From a virus, in the IMG/VR virus record IMGVR_UViG_3300042356_002013, positions 1 through 20,063 of that record: DNA of 20,063 nt, one strand, 5' to 3'. This document shows positions 1 to 8,800 of the stretch, in pieces; the stretch's first letter is position 1; each line of letters starts with the position of its first letter. The notes beneath the pieces were generated by a model that was given only the letters and a program-made list of their open reading frames with translations, had not been told where the DNA came from and did no database searches. Made by a program: the position numbers and the translations under genes.

Positions 1-1
1 G

Positions 2-163
2 GAAAACATTACCACAAGTGTGAGCACCCATTCTTGGAGGGCAGAAGTGTATATCGACTTCCCTTCACTAGACGCAACCCCATCGTATTTTACTTCTGAT
101 AAAGATTATTTTGAACAAGGTTATAAATATAGAATTAAAATTTCTAAAGATATTGGAATTTAA
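2..163 (+). CDS. C-terminal fragment of an unidentified, probably virion, protein
   Basis: An open frame enters from the left edge at base 2 and stops at TAA 161-163, giving the last 53 residues of a longer protein. The visible part is rich in polar and aromatic residues, includes the stretch WRAEVYIDFPSLD and ends in KISKDIGI. I do not recognise the family. It lies one base upstream of a typical small phage structural gene, with the same orientation and spacing style, so it is probably another structural or tail-associated protein, but this is context only. The beginning of the gene is outside the window. Confidence 0.6.
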   Translation, partial: ENITTSVSTHSWRAEVYIDFPSLDATPSYFTSDKDYFEQGYKYRIKISKDIGI

Positions 164-164
164 T

Positions 165-578
165 ATGGCTAATTTTGTATACAAAAAAGCTAAAGAATCT
201 TTATTAAATGGTGAATTTAACTTAAGTTCAAATAGCTTAAAAGTTCTTCTTATTGATAAATCTTTATATACACCAAATGAGAATTCAGACCAATACATCT
301 CAGACATACCAGCAAGTGCTATAAAAAAAAGATCAAATAGCATGACTAATGTGGTTAACTCATTAGGCGTATTAGATGGAGATAATGTTTCCATAGCTGA
401 CTACAATGGGCAGTATTTTGATGGGGTAGTTTTATATCAAAGCGGAAGCTCAGATTCTAATTCAAAGTTAATATTTTTTATAGATACTTCAAGTGGTCTA
501 CCATTTGTAGGATCTAACAGTGACACTCCTGTTACTATAATCTGGAGTGATTCAAATACTAAAATACTTTCTATTTAG
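165..578 (+). CDS. Small virion structural protein (137 aa)
   Basis: The start is taken as ATG 165, one base after the upstream stop, because the protein then begins MANFVYKKAKESLLNGEF. This opening (short Tyr/Lys-rich start, 'KA...LLNGE', then 'LKVLLIDKS.YTP') is what I know from a widespread family of phage proteins of about 130-145 residues encoded beside tail-fibre genes. The remainder fits the family too: SDIPASA near residue 50, a Val/Asp-rich middle, LIFFIDTSSGLP near residue 107 and a closing TIIWSD. The molecular role is not established; a small tail or fibre-associated subunit is likely. An in-frame upstream start at 111 would overlap the previous gene by 50 bases and lacks family support. 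The stop TAG 576-578 overlaps the Shine-Dalgarno sequence of the next gene. Confidence 0.75.
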   Translation: MANFVYKKAKESLLNGEFNLSSNSLKVLLIDKSLYTPNENSDQYISDIPASAIKKRSNSMTNVVNSLGVLDGDNVSIADYNGQYFDGVVLYQSGSSDSNSKLIFFIDTSSGLPFVGSNSDTPVTIIWSDSNTKILSI

Positions 579-586
579 GAGTTTTT

Positions 587-925
587 GTGGCCACAAACTA
601 TCCAGCATCATTAGATAATTTTGTAAATCCAACAGCTAATGATACTCTAAATTCGACTACAGTACCACACCATCAGCAACATACTGATCTAAACGATGCG
701 GTAGAAGGAATACAAACTGTTTTGGGGATCAACCCAGCAGGTTCTCATCTTACGATTAAGGATAGAATCATTGCAGCAGAATCAAATATTTCAACTCAAT
801 CAGTTCTAAATGGGATGACAGATGTTACTATAGATTCAGCTGCGAGTGGTCAAGTATTAAGATATAACGGCTCTCAATGGATCAATTATGCAGAGTCAAA
901 TCTTGTTGATGGAGGGAATTTTTAA
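587..925 (+). CDS. Small fibre-associated virion protein (112 aa), GTG start
   Basis: Translation probably starts at GTG 587, preceded by TAGGAG at 576-581, where the upstream stop codon is part of the ribosome binding site. The protein opens MATNYPASLDNFVNP and then has HHQQHTDLNDAVEGIQTVLG. This pattern (SLD.F.NP ... H..QH..LNDA.E.I...LG) is common in small phage structural proteins next to fibres. The second half carries a 'L.DVTI.SAASGQVLRYNGSQWIN' module that recurs in the large fibres of this window, so it is probably a short fibre or adaptor. Its last residues, VDGGNF, resemble the end of the next protein (FDGGTF). The exact role is unknown. Confidence 0.75.
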   Translation: MATNYPASLDNFVNPTANDTLNSTTVPHHQQHTDLNDAVEGIQTVLGINPAGSHLTIKDRIIAAESNISTQSVLNGMTDVTIDSAASGQVLRYNGSQWINYAESNLVDGGNF

Positions 926-927
926 AA

Positions 928-2166
928 ATGGCTAATACGCTAAGAATTAAAAGAAGGTCTAGCGCTGGAGCAGCAGGTGCCCCAACAAGTCTTGAGAATG
1001 CAGAACTAGCATTTAACGAAGCTGACAATACCCTTTATTATGGTACAGGAACTGGCGGGGCTGGCGGCAGTGCAACATCTGTTATTGCAATTGCTGGTTA
1101 TGGTGCATATACTACCCTTGGCACAAACCAAACCATTACTGGTAATAAAACTTTTTCTGGAACAATATCTGTTGCAACACCAACTGCAAACGCACACGCT
1201 GCTACCAAACTATATGTAGATCAAGCTATGGGTGGAGTCGCTACTGCGTTTACCGTAGCCGCTAATACTGGTTCTAACTTAACAATAACTAGTGGAAGTG
1301 ACACATTTACAATTGTTGGCGGGACAGGAATAACTACTGAAGCTAGTGCTACAGATACTATAACGATAACAAACCAAGGTGTTGTTTCTTTAACTGGGAC
1401 AACTAATGAAGTATCTGTTTCCGCATCAAATGGTTCGGTAACTTTAAGCCTTCCAGCTAACGTTACGATTAGTAATAATCTCACTGTAACAGGCGATTTA
1501 ATCGTTAATGGAAATACAACAACACTTAACACGGCAACCTTAGTAGTTGAAGATAAAAATATAGTTTTAGCCAACACAGCATCTCCAACAGATGTAACAG
1601 CAGATGGTGCTGGATTTACAGTGAAAGGTGCAACAGATAAGACCTTTAACTGGATTGACTCAACAGATTCATGGACATCATCAGAGCATATAAATATAGC
1701 ATCAAGTAAAATTTACAAGATTGATGGGACTTCAGTATTAAGCAACACTACACTTGGTTCAGGTGTTATTAATTCAAGCTTGACATCACTTGGCAATATT
1801 GCAACAGGCACTTGGAGCGCAACAGCTGTAGGTGTCGCTTATGGTGGTACTGGAGCAACAGACGCAGCAAATGCAAGGACAAACTTAGGTTTGGTAATTG
1901 GTACAGACGTACAAGCTTACGATCCAGAGTTGGCAGCGATTGCTGGACTAACCTCTGAAGCCGATAGAATTCCTTATTTCACTGGAGCGAATACAGCAGC
2001 TCTTGCAACTTTTACCGCATTTGGAAGAAGTCTTGTCGATGACGCAGATGCATCTACGGCTAGAACCACATTAGGTCTTGGAACAATCGCAGTACAAAAT
2101 TCAAATAACGTTACCATTACTGGCGGTTCTATAGACAATATGACATTTGACGGTGGAACCTTTTAA
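928..2166 (+). CDS. Tail fibre / adhesin protein (412 aa)
   Basis: ATG 928 follows GGAGGG at 911-916. Residues 1-40 (LRIKRRSSAGAAGAPTSLEN, ELAFNEADNTLYYG) resemble the N-terminal domain seen in phage major tropism determinant-like fibres, a probable virion attachment segment. A 'TPTANAHAATKLYVDQA' segment follows near residue 85, then a Thr/Ser/Val-rich beta shaft including a diverged 'LTVTGDLIVNGNTTTLNTATLVVEDKNIVL' module near residue 185. The last third has the widespread fibre motif YGGTGATDAANARTNLGL, then YDPELAAIAGL and FGRSLVDDADASTARTTLGLG. The protein ends FDGGTF. Receptor-binding or shaft function is inferred from family resemblance; no catalytic or chaperone domain is visible. Confidence 0.8.
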   Translation: MANTLRIKRRSSAGAAGAPTSLENAELAFNEADNTLYYGTGTGGAGGSATSVIAIAGYGAYTTLGTNQTITGNKTFSGTISVATPTANAHAATKLYVDQAMGGVATAFTVAANTGSNLTITSGSDTFTIVGGTGITTEASATDTITITNQGVVSLTGTTNEVSVSASNGSVTLSLPANVTISNNLTVTGDLIVNGNTTTLNTATLVVEDKNIVLANTASPTDVTADGAGFTVKGATDKTFNWIDSTDSWTSSEHINIASSKIYKIDGTSVLSNTTLGSGVINSSLTSLGNIATGTWSATAVGVAYGGTGATDAANARTNLGLVIGTDVQAYDPELAAIAGLTSEADRIPYFTGANTAALATFTAFGRSLVDDADASTARTTLGLGTIAVQNSNNVTITGGSIDNMTFDGGTF

Positions 2167-2182
2167 TTAGGAAAGGTTTTTC

Positions 2183-5167
2183 ATGACAATACCAAATTTA
2201 GTAAAAGGTCAAATAGCCTTAGATCCGGCTAATGACTTACTGTATTATGTAAATGAATCAAATACAATAGTCTCCACATCTTTGTCTTGGGTAAAAAATA
2301 ATAGCAATATTTCTACAGTAGAAAATGTTGTTATAAGTGGAGACTTAACTGTATCTGGTTCAACAGTAACAGTTAACGTGGAAACTCTTCTAATAGAAGA
2401 TAATATTATAGTCTTAAATACTGGAGTCACTGGTGCGCCAGCCATAAACGCTGGAATAGAAGTTGAGCGTGGAACTTCAACAAACGTCCAAATTCGTTGG
2501 AACGAATCAACGGACAAGTGGCAGTACACTAATGATGGAACTACATTTTATAACATAATTGGTGAAGGAACAGATCTTACTGGAAATCTTACTGGTAACG
2601 TCACCGGAAATCTTACTGGTAACGTAACGGGAAATGTTACGGGTAACACAACAGGAAATCTTACTGGTAATGTCACTGGTAATGTCACAGGTAATGCCAC
2701 AGGAAATCTTACTGGCAATGTGACTGGTAACGTGACTGGAAATCTTAGCGGTAACGTCACAGGGAATGTTACTGGTAGTTTATTTGGAAACGCAGACACT
2801 GCAACAAAACTAGCAACTGCTAGAACAATAGAATTAACTGGTCCTGTCACTGGTTCCGCTTCTTTCGACGGATCATCTAATATTTCAATAACAACTTCAT
2901 TAACAGCTGAATCTACAACTATAGGTAATTTATCAGACGTAACAATATCATCTGCTGCTAATGGTGATTTTTTAAGATACAATGGTTCTTCTTGGATCAA
3001 TGACGCAGTAGACCTTGGCACTGACACTACTGGCAATTTTGTTTCCGATGTAACCAGCGGCAATGGCATCACGGTCACGCATACTGCTGGAGAAGGTTCT
3101 TCAGCAGCTGTTGCAATCAATACCGCAGTTGTTGCTACCTTGAATGATAGCCAAGTTTTAACCAATAAAACTTTAGCTACTCCAAACTTTACTGGGGTTT
3201 CTCCAAAGGTCACTTTAGGCGGAGATCTATATGGCAATGTAACTTTAAATAATTTACAAAGTGGTACACTTGACGCATATTTGATGCCAGAAAGTGTAAC
3301 GTTAGGTGTCCACACTAGTGGAGATTATGTAAGTCGACTATATTCCGGTGCCGGAGTAGAAATAATTTTTACCAATGGCGATGGTCCTGGAGCTAATGCA
3401 ACAATATCCATTGGGCAACCAATTGGTTTGGATGCTACTCCAAGTTTCGCAGATGTAACAGCAGAACAATTTTATGGCCATGTAACTGGAAATGTCGCTG
3501 GCAACCTACTTGGCAATGTCACCGGAAATGTCGCTGGAAATGTCGCTGGTGATCTTACCGGCAATGTAACTGGAAATCTTACTGGAAACGTAACAGGCAA
3601 CATAACTGGAAACGTTGCAAATGCAACAAATGTAAGCACAACTAATTTATCTGTAAACAGTTTTTCAATTGATCCAACAGGCGCATCAGATGGAAAAGTA
3701 TTAAAGTATAGTTCTTCATTGGGCAAATTTGTTCCGGCAGACGACAATGTTGCTACAGCAGGATCTTTAAGTGTAAATGATTTAAACGATGTCGATACAA
3801 CGGGTAAGATAAATGGTCAGTATTTGCGATGGGATCAGCTGACAAGTAACTGGATGGCAGCTGACGTGGACGCCCCATCGAACATAGTATTGGGTTCTAG
3901 TACGACTGGAAATTATGTCAAATCAGTTGAAGCTGGCAGTGGAATTATATTATCAAATAATTCAGGTGGCGCAGGAGCTACCCCAACATTTTCCGTAAAT
4001 ACATCGGTTGTTGCAACATTAAATGATACTCAAACTTTAACGCAAAAAACATTAACAAGCCCAACTATTACTGGCGTCTCTCCTGTGATTACTTTGGCTG
4101 GAGATTTAACTGGTTCAGCAACCTTGACGAATCTTGGCAATGTAACCTTAACTGCAACAATTGCAGAAAACTCTGTTGCGTTAGGGACCGATACAACTGG
4201 AGATTATGTATCTTCATTAGTGGCAGGTACGGGTATAACGCTTGCAAATAATTCTGGCGAAAATTCAACACCGGTTATCTCTATAGGCCAAGAAGTAAAT
4301 ACAAACTCTGATGTTACATTTAACAGCATTACGACTGCTGGAAGTATAACAGTTGCTGGAGACATAAACGTAACAGGTTCACTAACAACAGTCAACCAAA
4401 CAAGCCTGTCTATTGAAGATCCAATTATTTACCTAAATAGCGGCGCTACTCCAACTGACCCGGATCTTGGTTTTGCTGGCAATTATAATGATGGCATTTA
4501 TCGACATGCTGGTTTGTTTAGTGACGCATCTGATAGCCATAAATTTAAATTCTTCAAGGGTCTTACTGTTGAGCCAACTCATCCGGTAGACACATCACAT
4601 GTATCTTATACTGATGCAGATGTTGTTGCTAATACTTTTGAAAGTAAAGTAACAACTGGTTCAGCGCCGTTAGTAGTGGCTTCAACAACATTAGTTTCTA
4701 ACCTGAATGCCCAGTATTTAAATGGTGAAGCCAGCACATATTATGCCCCAATAGCAAATGCAACCCTTACTGGAACTGTAACTTTGCCAGCTAATACTGT
4801 CACAAATTCTATGATAGCTTCAAACACTATCGACTACTCTAAATTAGCTAGTGGACCAGCAACATCTAACTTTAATATTATTTTTAATGATCAAGTTGGG
4901 GCTTATACTTTAGTGGTTGGAGATTTAGCAAAAATGGTGACAATTAACAGTTCTTCAGCTGCTATTGTAACAGTGCCAAACATTCTTAATACTGGAGATC
5001 AAATTACTGTTTTATCAAAAGGCACAGGAACAATAGAACTTAGGGGAGATACTGGGGTAACCGTAAACGCTACTCCTGGTCGCTACTTGCGCGCACAGTG
5101 GTCTTCTGCTACACTAGTAAAACTAGGAAACAATAGCTGGTTGGCTATCGGAGATTTGAAAGCTTAA
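2183..5167 (+). CDS. Large tail fibre protein with TGN-repeat beta arrays (994 aa)
   Basis: ATG 2183 has AGGAAAGG at 2169-2176. The N-terminus (MTIPNLVKGQIALDPANDLL) resembles a short attachment domain. Near residue 50 is a 'GDLTVSGSTVTVNVETLLIEDNIIVLNTG' module ending in IEVERGTSTNVQIRWNESTD, shared with other fibres here. Residues about 132-203 and 433-478 are tandem tetrapeptides of type T-G-N-V/L, likely a regular beta-solenoid shaft. A second diverged 'GDINVTGSLTTVNQTSLSIED' module lies near residue 730. The last about 100 residues (AYTLVVGDLAKMVTINSS ... WLAIGDLKA) match the C-terminus of the 692-aa fibre at 11627, a probable trimer tip. In both cases the next gene is a frameshifted FFPP-repeat protein. 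No peptidase S74 chaperone is seen. Confidence 0.85.
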   Translation: MTIPNLVKGQIALDPANDLLYYVNESNTIVSTSLSWVKNNSNISTVENVVISGDLTVSGSTVTVNVETLLIEDNIIVLNTGVTGAPAINAGIEVERGTSTNVQIRWNESTDKWQYTNDGTTFYNIIGEGTDLTGNLTGNVTGNLTGNVTGNVTGNTTGNLTGNVTGNVTGNATGNLTGNVTGNVTGNLSGNVTGNVTGSLFGNADTATKLATARTIELTGPVTGSASFDGSSNISITTSLTAESTTIGNLSDVTISSAANGDFLRYNGSSWINDAVDLGTDTTGNFVSDVTSGNGITVTHTAGEGSSAAVAINTAVVATLNDSQVLTNKTLATPNFTGVSPKVTLGGDLYGNVTLNNLQSGTLDAYLMPESVTLGVHTSGDYVSRLYSGAGVEIIFTNGDGPGANATISIGQPIGLDATPSFADVTAEQFYGHVTGNVAGNLLGNVTGNVAGNVAGDLTGNVTGNLTGNVTGNITGNVANATNVSTTNLSVNSFSIDPTGASDGKVLKYSSSLGKFVPADDNVATAGSLSVNDLNDVDTTGKINGQYLRWDQLTSNWMAADVDAPSNIVLGSSTTGNYVKSVEAGSGIILSNNSGGAGATPTFSVNTSVVATLNDTQTLTQKTLTSPTITGVSPVITLAGDLTGSATLTNLGNVTLTATIAENSVALGTDTTGDYVSSLVAGTGITLANNSGENSTPVISIGQEVNTNSDVTFNSITTAGSITVAGDINVTGSLTTVNQTSLSIEDPIIYLNSGATPTDPDLGFAGNYNDGIYRHAGLFSDASDSHKFKFFKGLTVEPTHPVDTSHVSYTDADVVANTFESKVTTGSAPLVVASTTLVSNLNAQYLNGEASTYYAPIANATLTGTVTLPANTVTNSMIASNTIDYSKLASGPATSNFNIIFNDQVGAYTLVVGDLAKMVTINSSSAAIVTVPNILNTGDQITVLSKGTGTIELRGDTGVTVNATPGRYLRAQWSSATLVKLGNNSWLAIGDLKA
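2576..2791 (+). repeat. First TGN tetrapeptide array (12-bp tandem repeat)
   Basis: Roughly 18 consecutive 12-base units encode T-G-N-L or T-G-N-V with occasional T, A or S substitutions, ending at FGN. Codons vary between units (GGT/GGA/GGC/GGG for Gly, AAT/AAC for Asn), so selection appears to act on the protein repeat rather than on identical DNA. Confidence 0.9.
3480..3617 (+). repeat. Second TGN/AGN tetrapeptide array
   Basis: About 11 twelve-base units in the same fibre encode V-T-G-N, V-A-G-N, L-L-G-N and related tetrapeptides. It is more diverged than the first array 690 bases upstream, and is probably a second solenoid segment of the shaft. Confidence 0.85.
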
Positions 5168-5170
5168 TTT

Positions 5171-5624
5171 ATGTCAAGTGGAGATAAAACAGGTTCAAGA
5201 AAAGCAGCTAAGCCTACAATAGCCGCACGGAACTCCTAAAGGTACTGCTAACGCGACAATCACTGCTGCAGGCTTTGTTGTTGGCACAGTAACTAATGTG
5301 CCGATATACATTCCTGATAGCCCGCTTTATGAAACAGTTGCCACAAGTCTAACTGACGCTTCTGTAGTCCCAATAGGGACCACTATAGATTATTCTGTGG
5401 TTAGTCCGTTCTTCCCACCTTATTTCCCACCGTTTTTCCCACCGTTTTTCCCACCTTATTTCCCTCCGTTCTTCCCACCATTCTTTCCACCGTTTTTCCC
5501 ACCGTTTTTTCCACCGTTTTTTCCACCGTTTTTCCCACCGTTTTTCCCACCGTTTTTCCCACCGTTTTTCCCACCGTTTTTCCCACCGTTCTTCCCACCG
5601 TTCTTCCCACCGGCGTTTAAGTAG
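5171..5624 (+). CDS. Frameshifted FFPP-repeat protein, copy 1 (150 aa via +1 shift)
   Basis: ATG 5171 lies three bases after the fibre stop. The zero frame gives only 22 residues (a basic peptide ending PTIAARNS) before TAA 5237-5239. The +1 frame is open from after TAG 5220-5222 to TAG 5622-5624. Joining the frames at CGG 5228 gives a 150-aa protein: basic N-terminus, 'PTIAAGTPKGTANATITAAG' followed by FVVGTVT (similar to PASTA repeats, which typically read AxxxITAAGLxVGxV), a spacer of about 40 residues, 17 (F/Y)FPP tetrapeptides and a final AFK. The paralogue at 13707 has the same architecture and the same break. Initiation at GTG 5298 instead would drop the PASTA-like part and has no clear ribosome site. 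A role at the fibre tip or in binding is inferred from position only. Confidence 0.78.
5220..5239 (+). other. Putative programmed +1 frameshift site 1 (GCA CGG A)
   Basis: The change of frame must occur between the +1-frame stop TAG 5220-5222 and the zero-frame stop TAA 5237-5239. Within this gap is GCC GCA CGG AAC TCC. Skipping C5228 gives GCA GGA ACT (Ala-Gly-Thr) and restores the PASTA-like reading. The bases TAGCCGCACGGAAC are identical at the second site although flanking bases differ. No Shine-Dalgarno-like stimulator or homopolymer slip run is present. Confidence 0.75.
5409..5612 (+). repeat. FFPP tandem array, copy 1 (17 x 12 bp)
   Basis: Seventeen 12-base units of the type TTC/TTT TTC CCA CCG encode FFPP, with two YFPP units (second and fifth). 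The reverse complement produces spurious long Gly-Lys-Thr-Val-type open frames. The units are nearly identical at DNA level, in contrast to the codon-diverse TGN arrays. Confidence 0.95.
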
Positions 5625-5786
5625 ATGGAAATTGTTGACCAACAACATATTCAGCAAAATAGGTTAAGAATATGTGAACAATGTGATTCTTATATTAAGT
5701 TAACACAACAATGTAAAAAATGTGGTTGTTTTATGAAAATAAAAACTAAATTAAAAAACGCTACATGTCCACTTCAAAAGTGGTAG
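5625..5786 (+). CDS. Small zinc-ribbon protein (53 aa)
   Basis: ATG 5625 follows directly after the TAG of the FFPP gene, and the frame runs to TAG 5784-5786. The protein has CEQC at residues 17-20 and CKKCGC at 30-35, then FMKIKTKLKNATCPLQKW with a Cys at 48. This arrangement (C-x2-C ... C-x2-C-G-C-F-M ... K-T-K ... C-P-L-x-K-W) is a recurrent small family in T4-like and marine phages, usually of unknown function and found near structural genes. The Cys pairs predict one bound zinc. Direct stop-start adjacency suggests translation coupled to the FFPP gene. A hairpin-capable CCACTT-CAA-AAGTGG covers the last codons (5769-5783). Confidence 0.85.
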   Translation: MEIVDQQHIQQNRLRICEQCDSYIKLTQQCKKCGCFMKIKTKLKNATCPLQKW

Positions 5787-5797
5787 TATTATATTAC

Positions 5798-5829
5798 TAT
5801 AATTAAAGATTTTCTGTACAGAAAGAGGA
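5798..5829 (+). promoter_or_regulatory. Candidate promoter -10, palindrome and RBS before the 1269-aa fibre
   Basis: TATAAT at 5798-5803 has only a weak upstream match for a -35 element. Eight bases later is the perfect 14-base palindrome TTTCTGTACAGAAA (5811-5824), where transcription would begin, followed by AGAGGA at 5824-5829 and ATG 5834. The palindrome could be an operator or a 5' hairpin on the transcript. Its function is inferred from position. Confidence 0.45.
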
Positions 5830-5833
5830 AGAC

Positions 5834-8800
5834 ATGGCTTTTAGCGGTTCAATTTTTGGTGTAAACAACACGCTACTTTTAAAAAGATCAGACACAACCA
5901 CTCAGGAACCAGCTTCACTTGCGCTTGGCGAATTGGCAATTAACGTAGCTGATGGTAAATTATTTTACAAGAACAGCACAGCCAATGCAATAATACGGAG
6001 TTAATTTAATATCCAATGTTATTGGAACGGCAAACCAAGTTACAGTTTCGGCCAATGCCACTTCTGGAGTTTATACTCTAAGTCTTCCGTCTACCATCCA
6101 GACTAGTCAAGCTAATGTTTCAACTCTATTTGTTGACGGAATTGAAATTGATACAACTGGAGCTACCACTAATCAAGTATTAAAGTTTGACGGGACCAAG
6201 TTTGCCCCAGGAACAGACACTGGTTTAGCTGGTACAGTTTATACCTCGACCATAGGTGATGGTAGCGCTACTAGTTACACTCTTACTCACCAGCTGGGAA
6301 CAAGAGATGTCGTTGTTGTTGCACGCAACGCAGCAAGCCCATATGAAGTTATTGATGTTCGCTGGGAAGCCACAACAACTGGAACGGTTACCTTAGATTT
6401 CTCAGCAGCCCCTTCCTCTAATTCAGTAAGAGTTGGTGTTTATGCAGCTGTTGCTGGCTCAACAATAACAATCGGTTCGATTGATGACTTGGGTGACGTT
6501 ACTCTTTCTTCAGCTACCAATGGAGATTTCCTCCGTTATAACGGTTCAGTTTGGATTAACGATGCAGTAAACCTTTCAACAGACACTATTGGTTCATATG
6601 TTGAGTCGCTTGTTGCTGGCACTGGAATTACTTTGGCCAATAATAGCGGAGAAGGTTCAACTCCAACAATTTCAGTAACAGCCAATACCTTTGATGCTTT
6701 CGGTGCTGCTTCAAGTGCTCAAACCGCAGCACAAACTTTTGCTACAAACTTAGTTGCAAACGTAGCTACGTCATTTGAAGTTGCTGGCGATTCTGGTACA
6801 AGCAAGACAATTACTTCTGGCTCAGATACACTTAGCATTTTGGGTGGAACTGGTTTAACATCTGTAACTTCAAATACAGATACAATTACACTTAATCTTG
6901 ATAGCACTGCAGTAACAGCTGGTTCATACGGCAATGCAAACACTGCAGCTAGCTTCACTGTAGATGCACAAGGTCGTTTAACTGCAGCATCACAAAATGC
7001 AATTAGCATTCTTGCTAGTCAGGTTTCAGACTTTGCCGCCAACACAAGAGCACAGATAAGCGTTTCTGGAGATCTTGCCTACAACTCAAGCACTGGTGTT
7101 ATTAGCTTTACCAACGACGCAGGCGATATTGAATCAGTTACTGCTGGCACTGGACTCACTGGCGGTGGCACTTCTGGTGCAGTTACTCTTGATCTAGCTT
7201 CAACAGCTGTTACTGCCGGTTCATACGGTGCAGCAGGCACTGTTGGAACGTTTACAGTTGACGCTCAAGGTCGCTTAACCAATGCAAGTAATTCAACTAT
7301 ATCAATCCTTGCTTCACAAATTAGCGATCTTTCTTCTAACGCTGTAACTTCTTTGGCTGGAACTGCAAATGAAGTTGAAGTTTCATCTTCAGCTGGTGCA
7401 ATCACAATCGGTCTTCCTTCTAATGTTACAATTGGTCAAGATCTCACTGTCACTGGAAACTTAACTGTTTCTGGAAACACTGTAACTTTAAACACCGAAA
7501 CACTTGCAGTTGAAGATAATAAAGTTCTTCTTAATTCAAGTGTAACTGGTGAACCAAACGTAGATGCTGGGATTGAAATTGAGCGTGGTACATCAACTAA
7601 CGTTGAATTGCGCTGGAATGAAACCTCCGATAAATGGCAGTTTACTAATGACGGCACCAACTATGCTAATCTTGGAGACGTAACGGCAGCTGCTCTTATT
7701 GCAGCAGCTGGTGGTGATGGAACCGCAGGACAAGCTCTTACCACTAATGGTTCTGGAGTATTAGACTTCACAACAATTGTTGGAACAACAGAAGCTTCAA
7801 TTATTTCAGCAGTAGGTGCTGACGGAGCCAATGGTGCAGTCTTGATGACCAATGGTGCTGGAGACTTGACATTTACTACTCTAACAGCAGGAAAGATTTC
7901 AGACTTTACAGCTAACACCAGAGCCCAAATCAGTGTTGCAGGAGATCTTGCCTACAATAGTTCAACCGGTGTTATCAGCTTTACCAACGATGCAGGTGAC
8001 ATTGAGTCAGTAACAGCTGGAACAGGATTGACTGGTGGTGGCACCTCTGGTGCTGTTACTCTTGACTTGGCCTCAACAGCTGTTACAGCTGGCTCATATG
8101 GAAATGCAAGTACAGTTCCAAACTACACAGTAGATGCGCAGGGTCGCTTAACGGCTGCAGCTAATACTGCAATCAGTATTCTTGCAAGTCAAGTTTCAGA
8201 TTTCCAAGGAAACGTTAGGGCACAAGTCAGTGGTTCAGGCAACCTAGCTTACAACTCAAGTACTGGTGTTTTCAGTCTCACCAATGATGGTGCAGACATT
8301 ACAGGAGTCACAGCCGGAACTGGTCTTACTGGTGGCGGTACTTCTGGAGCAGTTACTTTGGATCTAGCTAGCACAGCAGTAACTGCTGGCTCATATGGAA
8401 ATGCATCTACGGTTCCAAACTACACTGTAGACGCTCAAGGACGTTTGACCGCAGCTGCTAATACTGCAATCAGTATTCTTGCAAGTCAGGTAAGTGACCT
8501 TTCTTCAAATGCTGTTACATCTTTGACTGGAACCGCAAATGAAATTGCCGTTAGTGCTTCAGCTGGAGCAATAACTTTAAGCCTTCCATCAAACGTAACA
8601 ATTTCCAATAACCTCACCGTTACTGGAAACTTTACAGTCAATGGAAATGTCACAACTCTTAATACTGAAACTTTAGCTGTTGAAGATAATATTATTGTTC
8701 TTAATAGCAATGTAACAGGAAGCCCAGCCCTTAATGCTGGACTTGAAGTTGAGCGTGGCACTTCTGATAATGTCCAAATCCGTTGGGATGAATCAACAGA

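Noticed and set aside
122-129. TATAAATA, the T4-type late promoter motif, upstream of the gene at 165
   Set aside because: The same octamer also occurs inside genes at about 1689, 14601 and 17719, so in this AT-rich DNA it is not informative.
111-164. Upstream start extending the 137-aa virion protein by 18 residues
   Set aside because: It would overlap the preceding gene, and the family begins at MANFVYKKA.
2548-3315. Long reverse-strand open frames opposite the fibre genes (also around 1221-1577, 3472-3747, 7436-9013)
   Set aside because: Thr/Val/Ser-rich fibre coding on the forward strand leaves the reverse frames open by composition; products are low complexity with no recognised domain.
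5409-5612. CRISPR array interpretation of the short regular repeats
   Set aside because: Units are contiguous 12-mers in frame, with no spacers and no cas genes.
5349-5657. Reverse-strand open frames full of Gly-Lys-Thr-Val or Trp-Glu-Lys-Arg repeats over the FFPP array (and the same at 13898-14161)
   Set aside because: They are complements of the 12-bp repeat, have no ribosome site or family, and lie opposite a well-supported repeat protein.
5769-5783. CCACTT-CAA-AAGTGG as a terminator after the zinc-ribbon gene
   Set aside because: The stem is only six pairs and is not followed by a T-run; it also encodes the conserved CPLxKW end, so a terminator call is not supported.
5220-6004. Sequencing or assembly error as the cause of the split genes
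   Set aside because: Not fully excluded, but three independent single-base gains, all a C before GGA and none in a homopolymer, two at identical sites in paralogues, together with no in-frame CGG elsewhere, make error unlikely. Raw reads would settle it.
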